This document shows positions 1-9,104 of a DNA stretch of 64,000 bases, piece after piece. Location: positions 1 through 64,000 of the forward strand of contig CAZCEC010000009.1 of NCBI GenBank assembly GCA_964497615.1. Reading direction: 5' to 3'. The DNA comes from CAZCEC01 sp964497615 (GTDB lineage Bacteria > Chloroflexota > Anaerolineae > Anaerolineales > UBA6663). The notes beneath the pieces are model-generated. The model saw nothing but the letters and a program-made list of their open reading frames with translations, did no database searches and had not been told where the DNA came from. Positions within the stretch are counted from its first letter, which is position 1, and the number at the start of each line of letters is the position of its first letter. Made by a program: the position numbers and the translations under genes.

Positions 1-2
1 TC

Positions 3-1178
3 GAGGCCGAGATCGGCCACGACGTGATGGCCGAGGTGCGCGCCTTCGCCGAGCAGTGCCCGGTGGGCGGCGGCATCATCCACTGGGGCGCCACGAGCGC
101 CGACATCACCGACAACGCCGACGTGCTGCGCCAGCGCGAGGGGCTGCGGCTGCTGCGCCAGCGGCTATGCGAACTGCTGGCCGCCTTCGCTGAGCAGATC
201 GAGCAGCACGCCAACTTGGCCGGCATGGCCTACACCCACCTCCAACCCGCCGAGCCAACCACCGTCGGCTACCGGCTGGCGGTTTATGCTCAAGATCTGC
301 TTGACCACGTGCACGCCTTGGACCGGCTGACCGCTGGCCTGCGCGGCAAAGGGCTCAAGGGCGCGGTGGGCACGGCCGCCTCCTATCAGGAGTTGCTATC
401 CGGCACTGTCGCCACGCCCGCTTCGCTTGAGGCCGACTTCCTCAACGCCCTCGACCTGCCCGCCTTCGCCATCGCCACGCAGACCTATCCGCGCGGGCAG
501 GACTATGCGGTGCTGGCCGCGCTAGCCGGGCTGGCGGCCTCCCTGCACAAGTTCGCCTTCGATTTGCGGATGCTCCAATCGCAGGGGCTGGGCGAATTGG
601 CGGAGCCATTTGGGGCCAAGCAGGTCGGGTCCAGCGCCATGCCCTTCAAGCGCAACCCCGTCAACGCGGAGAAGATTTGCTCGCTGGCGCGGTACGTCTC
701 GGCCCTGCCCACCGTGGCCTGGGAGAACGCCGCCGACGCCCTGCTGGAGCGCACCCTGGACGACTCGGCTAACCGGCGCCTGACGCTGCCAGAGGGTTTC
801 CTGGCCGTGGACGAGTGCCTGATCGCCGCCGCCGGCATCGTGCGCGGGCTGGTGGTGGACGCCAACGCCATCGCCGCCAACCTGGAGAAGTACGGCCCAT
901 TTGCCGCCACAGAGAGGGTGCTGATGGCCCTGGTGCGGGCCGGCGCGGACCGGCAGCACGCCCATGAGCGCCTGCGCACCCACAGCCTCAAGGCCTGGGA
1001 GGCCGTCAAGGCGGGCCGCCCCAACCCCCTGCCCGGCCTGCTGGCCGTGGACCCGGACCTGCTGCGCTACCTGCAGCCGGCGCGCCTCCAGCAATTGATG
1101 GATGCCCGCGCCTACGTGGGCACCGCGCCCGAGCGCGCCCTGGCCCTGGCCGCCCAAATCCGCGCCGCACTCGCGTGA
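3..1178 (+). CDS. purB: Adenylosuccinate lyase, 5'-truncated by window edge
   Basis: Adenylosuccinate lyase acts twice in purine synthesis, releasing fumarate from SAICAR and from adenylosuccinate, in the cytoplasm. The frame is open from base 3, so the true start lies before the window; 391 residues are visible. The first residues contain the family motif HDVMAEV, followed by GATSADITD, and near bases 630-675 the fumarate-lyase signature SSAMPFKRNPVN with its catalytic serine loop. The last 100 residues match the C-terminal helical part of the family. The next gene starts 13 bases downstream on the same strand. The MPFKRNP form and HDVMA favour PurB over argininosuccinate lyase or fumarase. 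Confidence 0.93.
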   Translation, partial: EAEIGHDVMAEVRAFAEQCPVGGGIIHWGATSADITDNADVLRQREGLRLLRQRLCELLAAFAEQIEQHANLAGMAYTHLQPAEPTTVGYRLAVYAQDLLDHVHALDRLTAGLRGKGLKGAVGTAASYQELLSGTVATPASLEADFLNALDLPAFAIATQTYPRGQDYAVLAALAGLAASLHKFAFDLRMLQSQGLGELAEPFGAKQVGSSAMPFKRNPVNAEKICSLARYVSALPTVAWENAADALLERTLDDSANRRLTLPEGFLAVDECLIAAAGIVRGLVVDANAIAANLEKYGPFAATERVLMALVRAGADRQHAHERLRTHSLKAWEAVKAGRPNPLPGLLAVDPDLLRYLQPARLQQLMDARAYVGTAPERALALAAQIRAALA

Positions 1179-1191
1179 GTGCCGCACTCGC

Positions 1192-2100
1192 ATGACCACC
1201 CACACCTTTCACCCCACTCACTACCACACCACCCTCGGCCCGCACGAGCCGGTGCTGACCATCGGCGACGGGGATACCGTCATCACCACTACGGTGGACG
1301 CCGCCGGGCAGGATGCCACGGGCGAACAGGTCACCCCACCCGGCAACCCGATGACCGGCCCCTTCTACGTCGAAGGGGCGGCGCCGGGCGACACTTTGGT
1401 CGTGCACCTGGACGAGTTGGCCCCCAACCGCGACACGGGCTGGACCGGCTCATCCCTGGCGGCGAATGTGGTGGACCCGTGGCACGTGCCGCAACTGCCG
1501 GAGGGAGGGCGCACCATTTGGCGCATTGACCGCGCCGCGGGGACGACCACGCCGGTGGTGGAAGGGCGGTTGGCGAACCTTGAGGTGCCGTTGGCGCCGA
1601 TGGTGGGCTGCTTCGGGGTCGCGCCGCGTGGGCGGCAGGCCATCTCCACCGCCACCTCCGCCGTGAACGGCGGCAACATGGACTATCGCGGCTTCGTGAG
1701 GGGCGTTACCGTGTACTTCCCGGTGTTCGAGCCGGGCGCGCTGTTCTTCCTGGGCGATGGGCACGCCGTGCAGGGCGACGGCGAGATCGTGGGCACGGGC
1801 GTGGAGACATCCTTCGACGTGCGCTTCACGGTGCGGGTACAAAAAGGCCAGCCCATCGGCTGGCCGCGCGGGGAGAACGACGACTTTATCTTCGCCGCCG
1901 GCAATGCCCGCCCGTTGGATCAGGCGCTACAGCACGCCACGAGCGAGATGTTCAAATGGCTGCAAGAGGGGTATGGGTTCTCGCCGCGCGACGCGAGCCT
2001 GCTGATGGGGCAGGCCGTACAGTACGAGATCGGCAACGTCTTCGACCCGGCGTATACGGTGGTGTGCAAATTGGCAAAGCGCTGGCTGCAACAGCGCTAG
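1192..2100 (+). CDS. Acetamidase/formamidase family protein
   Basis: A 302-residue protein of the acetamidase/formamidase (FmdA/AmdA) family, which hydrolyses short amides to ammonia and the acid. The typical early segment NPMTGPFYVEGAAPGDTL is present, as are the PMVGCFGVAP and NGGNMDYRGF stretches that line the metal site in the family. The start is the ATG at 1192; an upstream in-frame extension overlaps purB and does not look like this family. It follows purB by 13 bases, so the two may be co-transcribed. The stop overlaps the 3' end of the opposing thyX gene by four bases (2097-2100), making the two genes tail to tail. The exact amide substrate cannot be read from the sequence. Confidence 0.85.
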   Translation: MTTHTFHPTHYHTTLGPHEPVLTIGDGDTVITTTVDAAGQDATGEQVTPPGNPMTGPFYVEGAAPGDTLVVHLDELAPNRDTGWTGSSLAANVVDPWHVPQLPEGGRTIWRIDRAAGTTTPVVEGRLANLEVPLAPMVGCFGVAPRGRQAISTATSAVNGGNMDYRGFVRGVTVYFPVFEPGALFFLGDGHAVQGDGEIVGTGVETSFDVRFTVRVQKGQPIGWPRGENDDFIFAAGNARPLDQALQHATSEMFKWLQEGYGFSPRDASLLMGQAVQYEIGNVFDPAYTVVCKLAKRWLQQR

Positions 2101-3521
2101 GCAACGCCCGCAAAGTGACCTGCCTCAATCTCCTGCCAGTGCGGGTTGTCGCGGCAGCGCATGAAGCCGGCCAGCAGCGGGTGCGCCTGGGCGATTTGCT
2201 CGTAGAGTTGCCCCGCCGTGCGCCGGACGGAGAAGTGCGCCGTGGGGGTGCCGCGCAATTCGCACAGGTGAAAGGCCTCGCGCAGGTTGAGAGTCATCAG
2301 CACGCGACGGTTGAAGCCATTGGGCACGACGTAGCTGGCCTCTTCGGGGAACTCCGCCGCCAATCGCCGGTAAGCGTCCGCCGCCGCCTGCATGGCCGCG
2401 TCGTAATCGGCGCGCGCGCCCGCCTCGTCAATCGCCAGCGGCGTGGCATGGCCTAGCTCGGCCGTCAACCGCTGCGGGCTTTGCGTCATCATCCGGTGGC
2501 GTTTGATCTCGAAGTAGCCACCCTGGTCCATCACGGCGTCCACTGTGTAGGTGACGTGCTCCAGCTCGCGCAGGGGCACGTCGTATTTGTCCAGCCGCCC
2601 CAGCGCCTCCTGGGCCAGCGCCGCTTTTTGCTCGGCGCTCATCGCCCGCACCGCGGCCAGGCATACCCCGTAATCCTGGCCGCCGTAGCGATACAGGCAG
2701 GCCGCCAGGAATTTGTCCTCCGCCGCGGGGTCGCAGTCCACGAGGGTCACCACCGCCTCGGCGGGGGCCGAGGTCTGCTGGCTGGCCGCCGCCGATAGGG
2801 CGCGGGCCGTCTCGGACTGGTAGGGCATGTGGTCGGCGTACTTCACCAGGGTCGGCGTCTCGCCCTTGGCGACCGCCTTGACCTCGGCGCCCAGCTCGCG
2901 CACTTCCTCCAGCGGGTGCGACAGCATCTTGCGGATGGCGCTCTCCAGCACGCGCGCATTGGCAGTCACTCCCACGTTCGCGAGCGCCGCCGCCGGCAGG
3001 AGGAAGCGGCAGTTGTCCACGTACTTGGAGCGGATGCGGCCATCCCAGCGCGTCTCGCTCTCGCCGTCGCGGCGCGGGTGCTTGGCCTGCATCAGCCGCC
3101 GCACCGGCTCCAGCGAGCGCTGGTAGGCGGCGAACAGGCCGCGCACCGTCTCGCGGTACAGGTCCGCCAGCCCGCTCTCCGCGATGACGCGCGGGGTGTA
3201 GAAGTGGTCGTCGCCCCACAACTGGTAGCGGGTGGACTTCTCGGTGTAGGACGCGAGCCGGTTCGACTCTAAGCACTCAATCGCCAGACGCGAAACGTTT
3301 TCCACCGCGATGTGCAGCACGGCATGCTCGGCCACGGAGGCGTGCCCGTAGCCCACCACCCACTTCTCGTGAAACTGGGCCGACTTGTCGTCGCTCAACT
3401 CGGCGGCGATATCGCGGAACGACTCCGGGCTGCGGGAGGTCTTGGCGAACGCCACCGCAATCGTCTCGGGGCTGAGGCTCTTGGGGCTGAGCAAATAGAC
3501 ATCCCGCTGCAAGTCGGTCAT
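2097..3521 (-). CDS. thyX: Tandem-domain FAD-dependent thymidylate synthase (ThyX family)
   Basis: ThyX makes dTMP from dUMP with methylene-THF and a reduced flavin. This protein is 474 residues, about twice the usual ThyX length, and reads as two ThyX-like halves. The first half has SNRLASYTEKSTRY (residues 86-99), which matches the canonical RHRxxSxxxxSxRY motif except that RHR is SNR, followed by a RFLLPAAALANVG strand (171-183). The second half has a true RHR (340-342) but lacks the following S-x-R-Y, and carries YVVPNGFNRRVLMTLNLRE. The start ATG at 3521 overlaps the ribF stop as ATGA, so it is translationally coupled to the gene that makes its cofactor FAD. Whether it is active in dTMP synthesis is not certain from the motifs alone. 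Confidence 0.85.
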   Translation of the reverse strand: MTDLQRDVYLLSPKSLSPETIAVAFAKTSRSPESFRDIAAELSDDKSAQFHEKWVVGYGHASVAEHAVLHIAVENVSRLAIECLESNRLASYTEKSTRYQLWGDDHFYTPRVIAESGLADLYRETVRGLFAAYQRSLEPVRRLMQAKHPRRDGESETRWDGRIRSKYVDNCRFLLPAAALANVGVTANARVLESAIRKMLSHPLEEVRELGAEVKAVAKGETPTLVKYADHMPYQSETARALSAAASQQTSAPAEAVVTLVDCDPAAEDKFLAACLYRYGGQDYGVCLAAVRAMSAEQKAALAQEALGRLDKYDVPLRELEHVTYTVDAVMDQGGYFEIKRHRMMTQSPQRLTAELGHATPLAIDEAGARADYDAAMQAAADAYRRLAAEFPEEASYVVPNGFNRRVLMTLNLREAFHLCELRGTPTAHFSVRRTAGQLYEQIAQAHPLLAGFMRCRDNPHWQEIEAGHFAGVA

Positions 3522-4444
3522 GCGGCCAGCCTCTCCCGCGCCTCGGCGATGTCGCGCTGAATCTGCGCCACCAACGCGTCCACGCCCGCGAACTTCATCT
3601 CGGGCCGCAGCCGGGCCACGAAGTCCAGCGCCACCGTCTGCCCATACAGGTCGCGGTCGAAGTCGAGCAGGTGCGCCTCGATCACCGGCCGGGGCGTCGC
3701 GCCGTCGAAGGTGGGCCGAAAGCCGATGTTGACCACAGCCTGCCCCTGGCCCCCAGCGTAGTGCGCCTGGCAGGCATACACGCCCACAGCGGGCGTGGCG
3801 CGCTCTTCCCACACCGCCAGATTCGCGGTGGGGATGCCCAACTGCCGCCCGCGCTTCGCGCCTTCCACCACCGTGCCGGAGAGCCGAAACGGCCGCCCCA
3901 GGTAGCGCGCGGCCTGCTCCACCGCCCCATCGCGCAGGGTCTGGCGGATGCGGGTGCTGGAAATGACCTCGCCGTCCATCAGCAGGGGCACTTGCACATT
4001 GACTGTGAAGCCCAGCTTGGTGCCCTCGGCGCGCAGGAATTCCACGTTGCCCTCGCGGTTGTGGCCCAAGGCGAAGTCCTCGCCGCACCACAGTTCGTTC
4101 AGGCGCGCCAGGTCCACCAGCCGCCGCACAAATTCCGCCGCGCGGATGCTGGCCACCGCTTCGTTGAAGGGATGCGTCACCAGGGCATCGATGCCCAGAC
4201 CGGCCAGCAGGTCAGCCTTTTCCTCGGGCGTGGAGATGTAGAAGGATGGCCGCCGCCCGCGCAGCACCACCGAGGGGTGCGGGTAGAAGGTGATCACCAC
4301 CGCCGCGCGGCCGGTGGCATGGGCGGCGAGGGCCATGTCGCCCAGCAGTTGCTGGTGGCCGCGATGCACACCATCGAACGCGCCCACCGTCAGGCAGGCG
4401 GGCCGGTCCAGGCGGAGTTCCTCTAGCGAACTGACATGCTGCAT
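3518..4444 (-). CDS. ribF: Bifunctional riboflavin kinase / FAD synthetase
   Basis: RibF phosphorylates riboflavin to FMN and adenylylates FMN to FAD. The 308-residue protein has the usual two-domain layout. The N-terminal nucleotidyltransferase has GAFDGVHRGHQ, TFYPHP and SSTRIRQTLRDG. The C-terminal flavokinase domain begins near residue 185 with GRPFRLSGTVVEGAKRG and GIPTANL. It lies 27 bases after truB and overlaps thyX by four bases in the nusA-infB operon. A truB-ribF pair is common in bacteria; the addition of thyX, an FAD user, is the notable part here. Confidence 0.95.
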   Translation of the reverse strand: MQHVSSLEELRLDRPACLTVGAFDGVHRGHQQLLGDMALAAHATGRAAVVITFYPHPSVVLRGRRPSFYISTPEEKADLLAGLGIDALVTHPFNEAVASIRAAEFVRRLVDLARLNELWCGEDFALGHNREGNVEFLRAEGTKLGFTVNVQVPLLMDGEVISSTRIRQTLRDGAVEQAARYLGRPFRLSGTVVEGAKRGRQLGIPTANLAVWEERATPAVGVYACQAHYAGGQGQAVVNIGFRPTFDGATPRPVIEAHLLDFDRDLYGQTVALDFVARLRPEMKFAGVDALVAQIQRDIAEARERLAA

Positions 4445-4471
4445 GGCGCGTCGGGATTCCTTGAGAGTTGG

Positions 4472-5350
4472 TTAGTCCACGAAGACCTTGTCGGGCCGCC
4501 AGACGCCCGCGTCGGGGTCGGCCCGCAGAACGGCGAAGAATTCACCGGCCGAATTATAGGCCCGGCCAATAGGACCGCGGCCGTCCTCCAGGGGAACGGG
4601 CTGTCCGCGCCGCACGCGTGTTTCGCCCTCTGGCCCCAGGCGCACCGCCGGCCACTCGGGCACGGCCGCGTCCGCCGGAAGCACCAGCCGCCGCCAGTCG
4701 CCGCGCGTGAACGCGGCCTGCAAGCCGTCCAGGGTCACGGCGTCAGCCACCGTCAGCCCGCCGGAGGCCGTGCGCCGCAGGGCGCTCAGGTGCGCCCCGC
4801 ACCCCAGCCGTTTACCCAGGTCGTGCGCCAGCGAGCGGATGTAGGTCCCGGCTGAACAATGGACCTCCAGTATGCACTCGTTGCCGCTCCACTGCGTTAG
4901 CTCCAGGCTGAGGATGGTTACCGGCCGGGGCGCAAGGTACACCGCCTCGCCGCGCCTCGCCATCTCGTAGGCCTTCTGCCCGCCACGCTTGATGGCCGAA
5001 TAGGCCGGCGGCGTCTGCATTTGCGGTCCACGAAAGTCGGCCAGGGCCGCCTCCACCTGCGCCCCGGTGGGCAGGCTGGCGCTCGCGGCGGTCACTTCAC
5101 CCTGCGAATCGTACGTGGTGGTCGTCTGCCCCAGCCGCACCGTCGCGGTGTAGCGCTTGTCCTTGCCGGCCAGATACTCACTCAGACGCGTGGCGCTGCC
5201 CAGGCACATCACCAGCAGCCCCGTTGCCAGCGGGTCCAGGGTGCCGGCGTGGCCCACGCGCTTGAGGCCGGCGCCGCGCCGCACGGCGTACACCATGTCG
5301 TGCGAGGTGGGGCCGGAGGGCTTGTCCAGAAGGAGGATTCCGCGGATCAT
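4472..5350 (-). CDS. truB: tRNA pseudouridine-55 synthase
   Basis: TruB converts U55 in the T-loop of tRNAs to pseudouridine. The 292-residue protein starts with GILLLDKPSGPTSHD, has the catalytic aspartate in GHAGTLDPLATGLL (about residue 39), the YTATVRLGQTTTTYD strand, and the RSLAHDLG motif near residue 180. The C-terminal 60 residues form a PUA-like domain. It lies between nrnA and ribF in the operon, 65 bases after nrnA. Confidence 0.95.
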   Translation of the reverse strand: MIRGILLLDKPSGPTSHDMVYAVRRGAGLKRVGHAGTLDPLATGLLVMCLGSATRLSEYLAGKDKRYTATVRLGQTTTTYDSQGEVTAASASLPTGAQVEAALADFRGPQMQTPPAYSAIKRGGQKAYEMARRGEAVYLAPRPVTILSLELTQWSGNECILEVHCSAGTYIRSLAHDLGKRLGCGAHLSALRRTASGGLTVADAVTLDGLQAAFTRGDWRRLVLPADAAVPEWPAVRLGPEGETRVRRGQPVPLEDGRGPIGRAYNSAGEFFAVLRADPDAGVWRPDKVFVD

Positions 5351-5415
5351 GGCGACTCAGCCCATTGATCTGGCAGGAATTGCCTTGGCGCGGTGCCAGG
5401 TTGCGTTTCAGGCAG

Positions 5416-6426
5416 CTAGGGCTGCGCTTCGGCCGGTTCAGGTTCCGGCTCCGCGCGCGCCGCACGCATCGCCGCACGCGTGGCCGCCAGCACTTGCGCC
5501 TCCACCTCGTCCAGCGTCCCGGCCATCTCGGCGCCCGCGGCCGGCGCGTGCCCGCCCCCGCCAAACTGCGTGGCGACGGCGGCTACGTTGATGCCCGGCA
5601 CGGCCCGCCAGCTCACCTTCACCTTGCCGTCGCCGCGCTCCACAAAGACGAGCGCCACATCCGCCTCACGCACCGAGGTCAGCACGTTGATCAGGTCGGC
5701 ATCGCCGATGCCCTGAAAGCCGGAGGCCTGGCGCGCATCCAGGGGCAGGCGCGCCCACACCATGCGGTGCTTCATCTGCATCCGCGCCAGCCCCTCGGCC
5801 CACAGCCGCACGGCCGCGTAGGAGCGCTTGAACAGCGACTGCTCGTACACCAACTGCAGGTTCGCGCCGGCCTGCATCAACTGCTGGGCCAGGCCCAGGG
5901 TCTTCACCGTGGTATTCGAGGTGCGGAACCCCAGGGTGTCGTTCACCACGCCGGTGAGCAGCGCCTGCGCCACGTCGAGGTTCAGGCTCAGCCCCAGCGC
6001 CGGCAGCAGCTCGGTCACCAACTCGGCGGCCGAGGCCGCTTCCACGTCGATGCAGTTGATCCGGCCAAAGCCAAGGTTGGTGATGTGATGATCGAAGACC
6101 AGATCCGGCGGCCCGCTCAGCAGTTCTGCGATGGGGCCGATGCGGCTCAGGTCCGAAGCGTCCAGCACCACCACGTAGTCAAACTCGCCCTTCGGCGCGG
6201 CGGTGATGTCGCCCACCGAGGGCAGGAACCGGAACACATCTGGCACGGGGTCGGCGCAGGCCATCACCACGTCTTTGCCGGCCGCGCGCAAGGCCAGCCC
6301 AAACCCCAGCACCGAACCAATCGCGTCGCCATCGGGCGCGATGTGGGTGATGGCCAGGATGCGCTGGGCGCGGGCCAGCGCCGTGCGCGCCGCCTGCAAT
6401 TCAGTCTTGGTCGCCGTCAGGCTCAC
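5416..6426 (-). CDS. nrnA: DHH-family nanoRNase / pAp phosphatase (NrnA type)
   Basis: NrnA-type enzymes degrade RNA fragments of two to five nucleotides and dephosphorylate pAp. The 336-residue protein has the DHH-domain metal motifs DGDAIGSVLG (about residue 34), VVVLDASD and VFDHHITN, and the DHHA1-domain glycine loop GGGGHAPAAG near residue 300. Its start lies 26 bases inside the end of rbfA, so the two are translationally coupled. The rbfA-nrnA-truB order is frequent in Gram-positive bacteria and Chloroflexota. Confidence 0.9.
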   Translation of the reverse strand: MSLTATKTELQAARTALARAQRILAITHIAPDGDAIGSVLGFGLALRAAGKDVVMACADPVPDVFRFLPSVGDITAAPKGEFDYVVVLDASDLSRIGPIAELLSGPPDLVFDHHITNLGFGRINCIDVEAASAAELVTELLPALGLSLNLDVAQALLTGVVNDTLGFRTSNTTVKTLGLAQQLMQAGANLQLVYEQSLFKRSYAAVRLWAEGLARMQMKHRMVWARLPLDARQASGFQGIGDADLINVLTSVREADVALVFVERGDGKVKVSWRAVPGINVAAVATQFGGGGHAPAAGAEMAGTLDEVEAQVLAATRAAMRAARAEPEPEPAEAQP

Positions 6427-6802
6427 GCGCTGCCTCCGTGGGGGTCGCGGGGTTTTCCACCGCCTTGATCTCGTCGAGCAGCTGCGCGATGTGCTCGGCC
6501 TTCTCGGGCGACGGGTCCCAGTGGAAGATCAACTCGGGCGCCCGGCGCAACTGCACCCGCCGGGCCACCTCGCGCCGGATAAAGCCGGTGGCGTGCTCCA
6601 GCGCCCGCATCACGTCCTTGCGCCGCGCCTCGTCGCCCACCGTCGAGACGAAGACGTTGGCGTATTCCAGCTCGCGGTCAATGTTCACCACCGTCACCGT
6701 CACCAGCGCCAGCCGCGGATCGTTCATCTCGAGTTGGATCAACTGCGAGATTTCGGCTTGCAGGCGGTCAGCGACGCGTTTCTGCCGCAGTACCGATGGC
6801 AT
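6401..6802 (-). CDS. rbfA: Ribosome-binding factor A
   Basis: RbfA binds the immature 30S subunit and helps mature the 5' end of 16S rRNA. The 133-residue protein has the single KH-like domain of the family: RVADRLQAEISQLIQLEMNDPRL at the start and VTVTVVNIDRELEYANVFVS in the first strands, then the ELIFHWDPSPEKAEHI stretch. The C-terminal 20 residues are an acidic tail overlapping nrnA. It follows infB by 21 bases. Confidence 0.94.
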   Translation of the reverse strand: MPSVLRQKRVADRLQAEISQLIQLEMNDPRLALVTVTVVNIDRELEYANVFVSTVGDEARRKDVMRALEHATGFIRREVARRVQLRRAPELIFHWDPSPEKAEHIAQLLDEIKAVENPATPTEAAREPDGDQD

Positions 6803-6823
6803 CGCGCTTCAACTCGGGCGGCG

Positions 6824-8620
6824 TCAGTTGACGCGCTCGATCACGTACGCTTCGAGCACATCGCCGACCTTGAAGGCCTCAAAGTCCTTCACGCCCACGC
6901 CGCACTCAAAACCCTTCTGCACGTCGCGAACGTCCTCTTTCTCGTGCTTGAGCGAGGACACTTCGCCGTCGTGCTCCACCTTGCCCTGGCGCACCACGCG
7001 GATCTTGGCGTTGCGGCGCAATTCGCCCTCGCGCACGATGCAGCCGGCGATGTTGCCCAGCCGGCCGATCTTGAACACCGCCCGCACTTCCGCGCGGCCC
7101 ACCACCACCGGCTTGTATTCCGGCTCCAGCAGGCCTTGCAGAGCCTTCTCGATGTCCTCGGTCACGCGGTAGATGATGTCGTATTGGCGGATGGAAACGC
7201 CGCTGGTCTCGGCCAACCGCTGGGCGGCGCCGTCCACCGACACCGAGAAGCCGATGATGATGGCGCTAGAGGCGGTCGCCAGCATCACGTCGTTCTCGGT
7301 CACGTTGCCGGTCTCGGCGTACAGGATGTTCACGCGCGGGCCGTGGTCCACCGCCAGCTTCTCCAGCGACGAGACCAGCGGCTCCAGCGAGCCCTGCACA
7401 TCGGCCTTGATGATCAGGGCCAGTTCCTTCACCTGCCCGGCCTGGAAGCGCGCGAAGACATCGTCCAGGCTAACCGCCTGGGCGGGCTTGCTCTCCGCCG
7501 CCTTGACCGCCAGTTTGCGCTCGCCCACCAGCACGCGCGCCTCGCGGTCGCTGTCCACCACCCGGAACAGGTCGCCCGGCACGGGGACCTCCGAGAGGCC
7601 CAGCACCGCCACCGGCATCGAGGGCAGCGCCGACTTAATCGGCTTGCCCTGGTCATTGAACATGGCCTTGATCTTGCCGTAGGCCGTGCCGGCCACCAGG
7701 ATGTCGCCGGCCTTCAGCGTGCCATTCTGCACCAGCACGGTGGCGATGACGCCGCGCGACTTGTCCAACTCGGCTTCGATCACCGTGCCGGCCGCCTCGG
7801 CCTCGGGGTTGGCCTTGATGGCGGTGTCGTCCGCCACCAGCAGGATGGCCTCCAGCAGGTCCTCGATGCCGGTCTTCTGGCGGGCGGAGACGGGCACCAC
7901 GATGGTCTTGCCCCCCCACTCGTCGGGCGGCAGGCCGATCTCGGCCAGTTGCTGCTTCACCCGGTCGGGGTTGGCGTTGGGCTTGTCAATCTTGTTGAGG
8001 GCTACGATGATGGGCACCCGCGCCGCCTTGGCGTGGGCCGCGGCTTCGCGCGTCTGGGGCATCACCCCGTCGTCGGCCGCCACCACCAGGATGGCGATGT
8101 CGGTAGCCTGCGCGCCGCGCATCCGCATGGCGGTGAAGGCTTCGTGGCCGGGCGTGTCCAGGAAGGTGATCTTGCGCTTGTTGTGGTCCACCTGGTAGGC
8201 GGCCACGTGCTGCGTGATGCCGCCGGCCTCGCCCGCGGCCACATTCGCCTTGCGGATCACGTCCAGCAGCGAGGTCTTGCCGTGGTCCACGTGCCCCAGG
8301 ATGGTGACCACCGGCGGGCGGTCGCTCAGGTTCTCGGCCGCCTCGGCCTCGATCACCCGCCGCCACTCGGGCGCCTGGGTCTTCTCGTCTTCTTTTTCTT
8401 CTTCGGTGAGCGGGACTGCTTCGGGCTTGGCCTCGAAGCCAAGCTCCTGAATGACGATGGCGGCCGTGTCAAAATCCAACTGCTGGTTGATGTTCGCCAT
8501 CACCCCGTTGCTCATCAACTGCTTGATGATGTCGATGGGGCTGGCCTTGACCAGGTCGGCCAACTGCCGTACCGTTACCGTCGCCGGAACTTCCACCACT
8601 TTGCGCCCGTTATCGCTCAT
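6824..8620 (-). CDS. infB: Translation initiation factor IF-2
   Basis: IF-2 is the GTPase that places initiator fMet-tRNA on the 30S subunit. At 598 residues it is a short form: one IF2_N domain (about residues 10-65) and a charged linker lead directly to the GTPase domain with GHVDHGKTSLLD, DTPGHEAF and NKIDKPNAN, then the beta-barrel and fMet-tRNA-binding C domains. The start is the ATG at 8620, five bases after a perfect AGGAGG (8626-8631); a GTG six bases further upstream overlaps that ribosome-binding site and can be discounted. A gap of 145 bases separates it from ylxR, and no L7Ae-type ylxQ gene is present there. Confidence 0.96.
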   Translation of the reverse strand: MSDNGRKVVEVPATVTVRQLADLVKASPIDIIKQLMSNGVMANINQQLDFDTAAIVIQELGFEAKPEAVPLTEEEKEDEKTQAPEWRRVIEAEAAENLSDRPPVVTILGHVDHGKTSLLDVIRKANVAAGEAGGITQHVAAYQVDHNKRKITFLDTPGHEAFTAMRMRGAQATDIAILVVAADDGVMPQTREAAAHAKAARVPIIVALNKIDKPNANPDRVKQQLAEIGLPPDEWGGKTIVVPVSARQKTGIEDLLEAILLVADDTAIKANPEAEAAGTVIEAELDKSRGVIATVLVQNGTLKAGDILVAGTAYGKIKAMFNDQGKPIKSALPSMPVAVLGLSEVPVPGDLFRVVDSDREARVLVGERKLAVKAAESKPAQAVSLDDVFARFQAGQVKELALIIKADVQGSLEPLVSSLEKLAVDHGPRVNILYAETGNVTENDVMLATASSAIIIGFSVSVDGAAQRLAETSGVSIRQYDIIYRVTEDIEKALQGLLEPEYKPVVVGRAEVRAVFKIGRLGNIAGCIVREGELRRNAKIRVVRQGKVEHDGEVSSLKHEKEDVRDVQKGFECGVGVKDFEAFKVGDVLEAYVIERVN

Positions 8621-8765
8621 AGCCACCTCCTGTCAATGCCGTGGAACAACAGCATTGCCTGCGAGGCGGGCGCGCCCGTTCCGGGACAACCGCAACGCGC
8701 TGCGCTAAGCGTGCCGGATGCGGCTCACTCGCCTCGTCCTGCTGTGCGGCGGCTGTGGGCCGCCG

Positions 8766-9092
8766 TCAATCGTCGTCATCGCCAAACTGCTCGCCGTGGG
8801 CCCGCAAGCGGTCCCGATCGGCTTGGCTCAGCCCGGTCTTGAGGGCCTTTTCCAGCGCGCCGCCGGTCAGCGCCTGGCGCCAGCATTGGCGCCGGTCGTG
8901 CAAATAGGCGCCGCGCCCGGCCGCCTTGCCCGTGGGGTCAATCGCCACGCTGCCGCCGGCCAGCCGCACCAGGCGCACCAGTTGGCGCTTGGGCAGGGTC
9001 GCGCGGCAGCCCACGCACGTGCGCTGGGGCACGGGCCGCTGGCGCGGCGGCCGCTGGGGCCGCCGGTGCGCTGCGGGCTGCATCGCGCTCAC
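8766..9092 (-). CDS. ylxR: YlxR (DUF448) RNA-binding protein
   Basis: A 108-residue YlxR-family protein. The family core RTCVGCRATLPKRQLVRLVR starts at about residue 24, followed by the diagnostic GRGAYLHDRRQCW. YlxR proteins are small basic nucleic-acid binders; in some Gram-positives the homologue modulates RNase P. The arginine- and proline-rich N-terminal 20 residues are an extension. It lies 12 bases after nusA and upstream of infB, the standard position for the family. Confidence 0.92.
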   Translation of the reverse strand: MSAMQPAAHRRPQRPPRQRPVPQRTCVGCRATLPKRQLVRLVRLAGGSVAIDPTGKAAGRGAYLHDRRQCWRQALTGGALEKALKTGLSQADRDRLRAHGEQFGDDDD

Positions 9093-9104
9093 GCCGCCCT
9101 GGTC

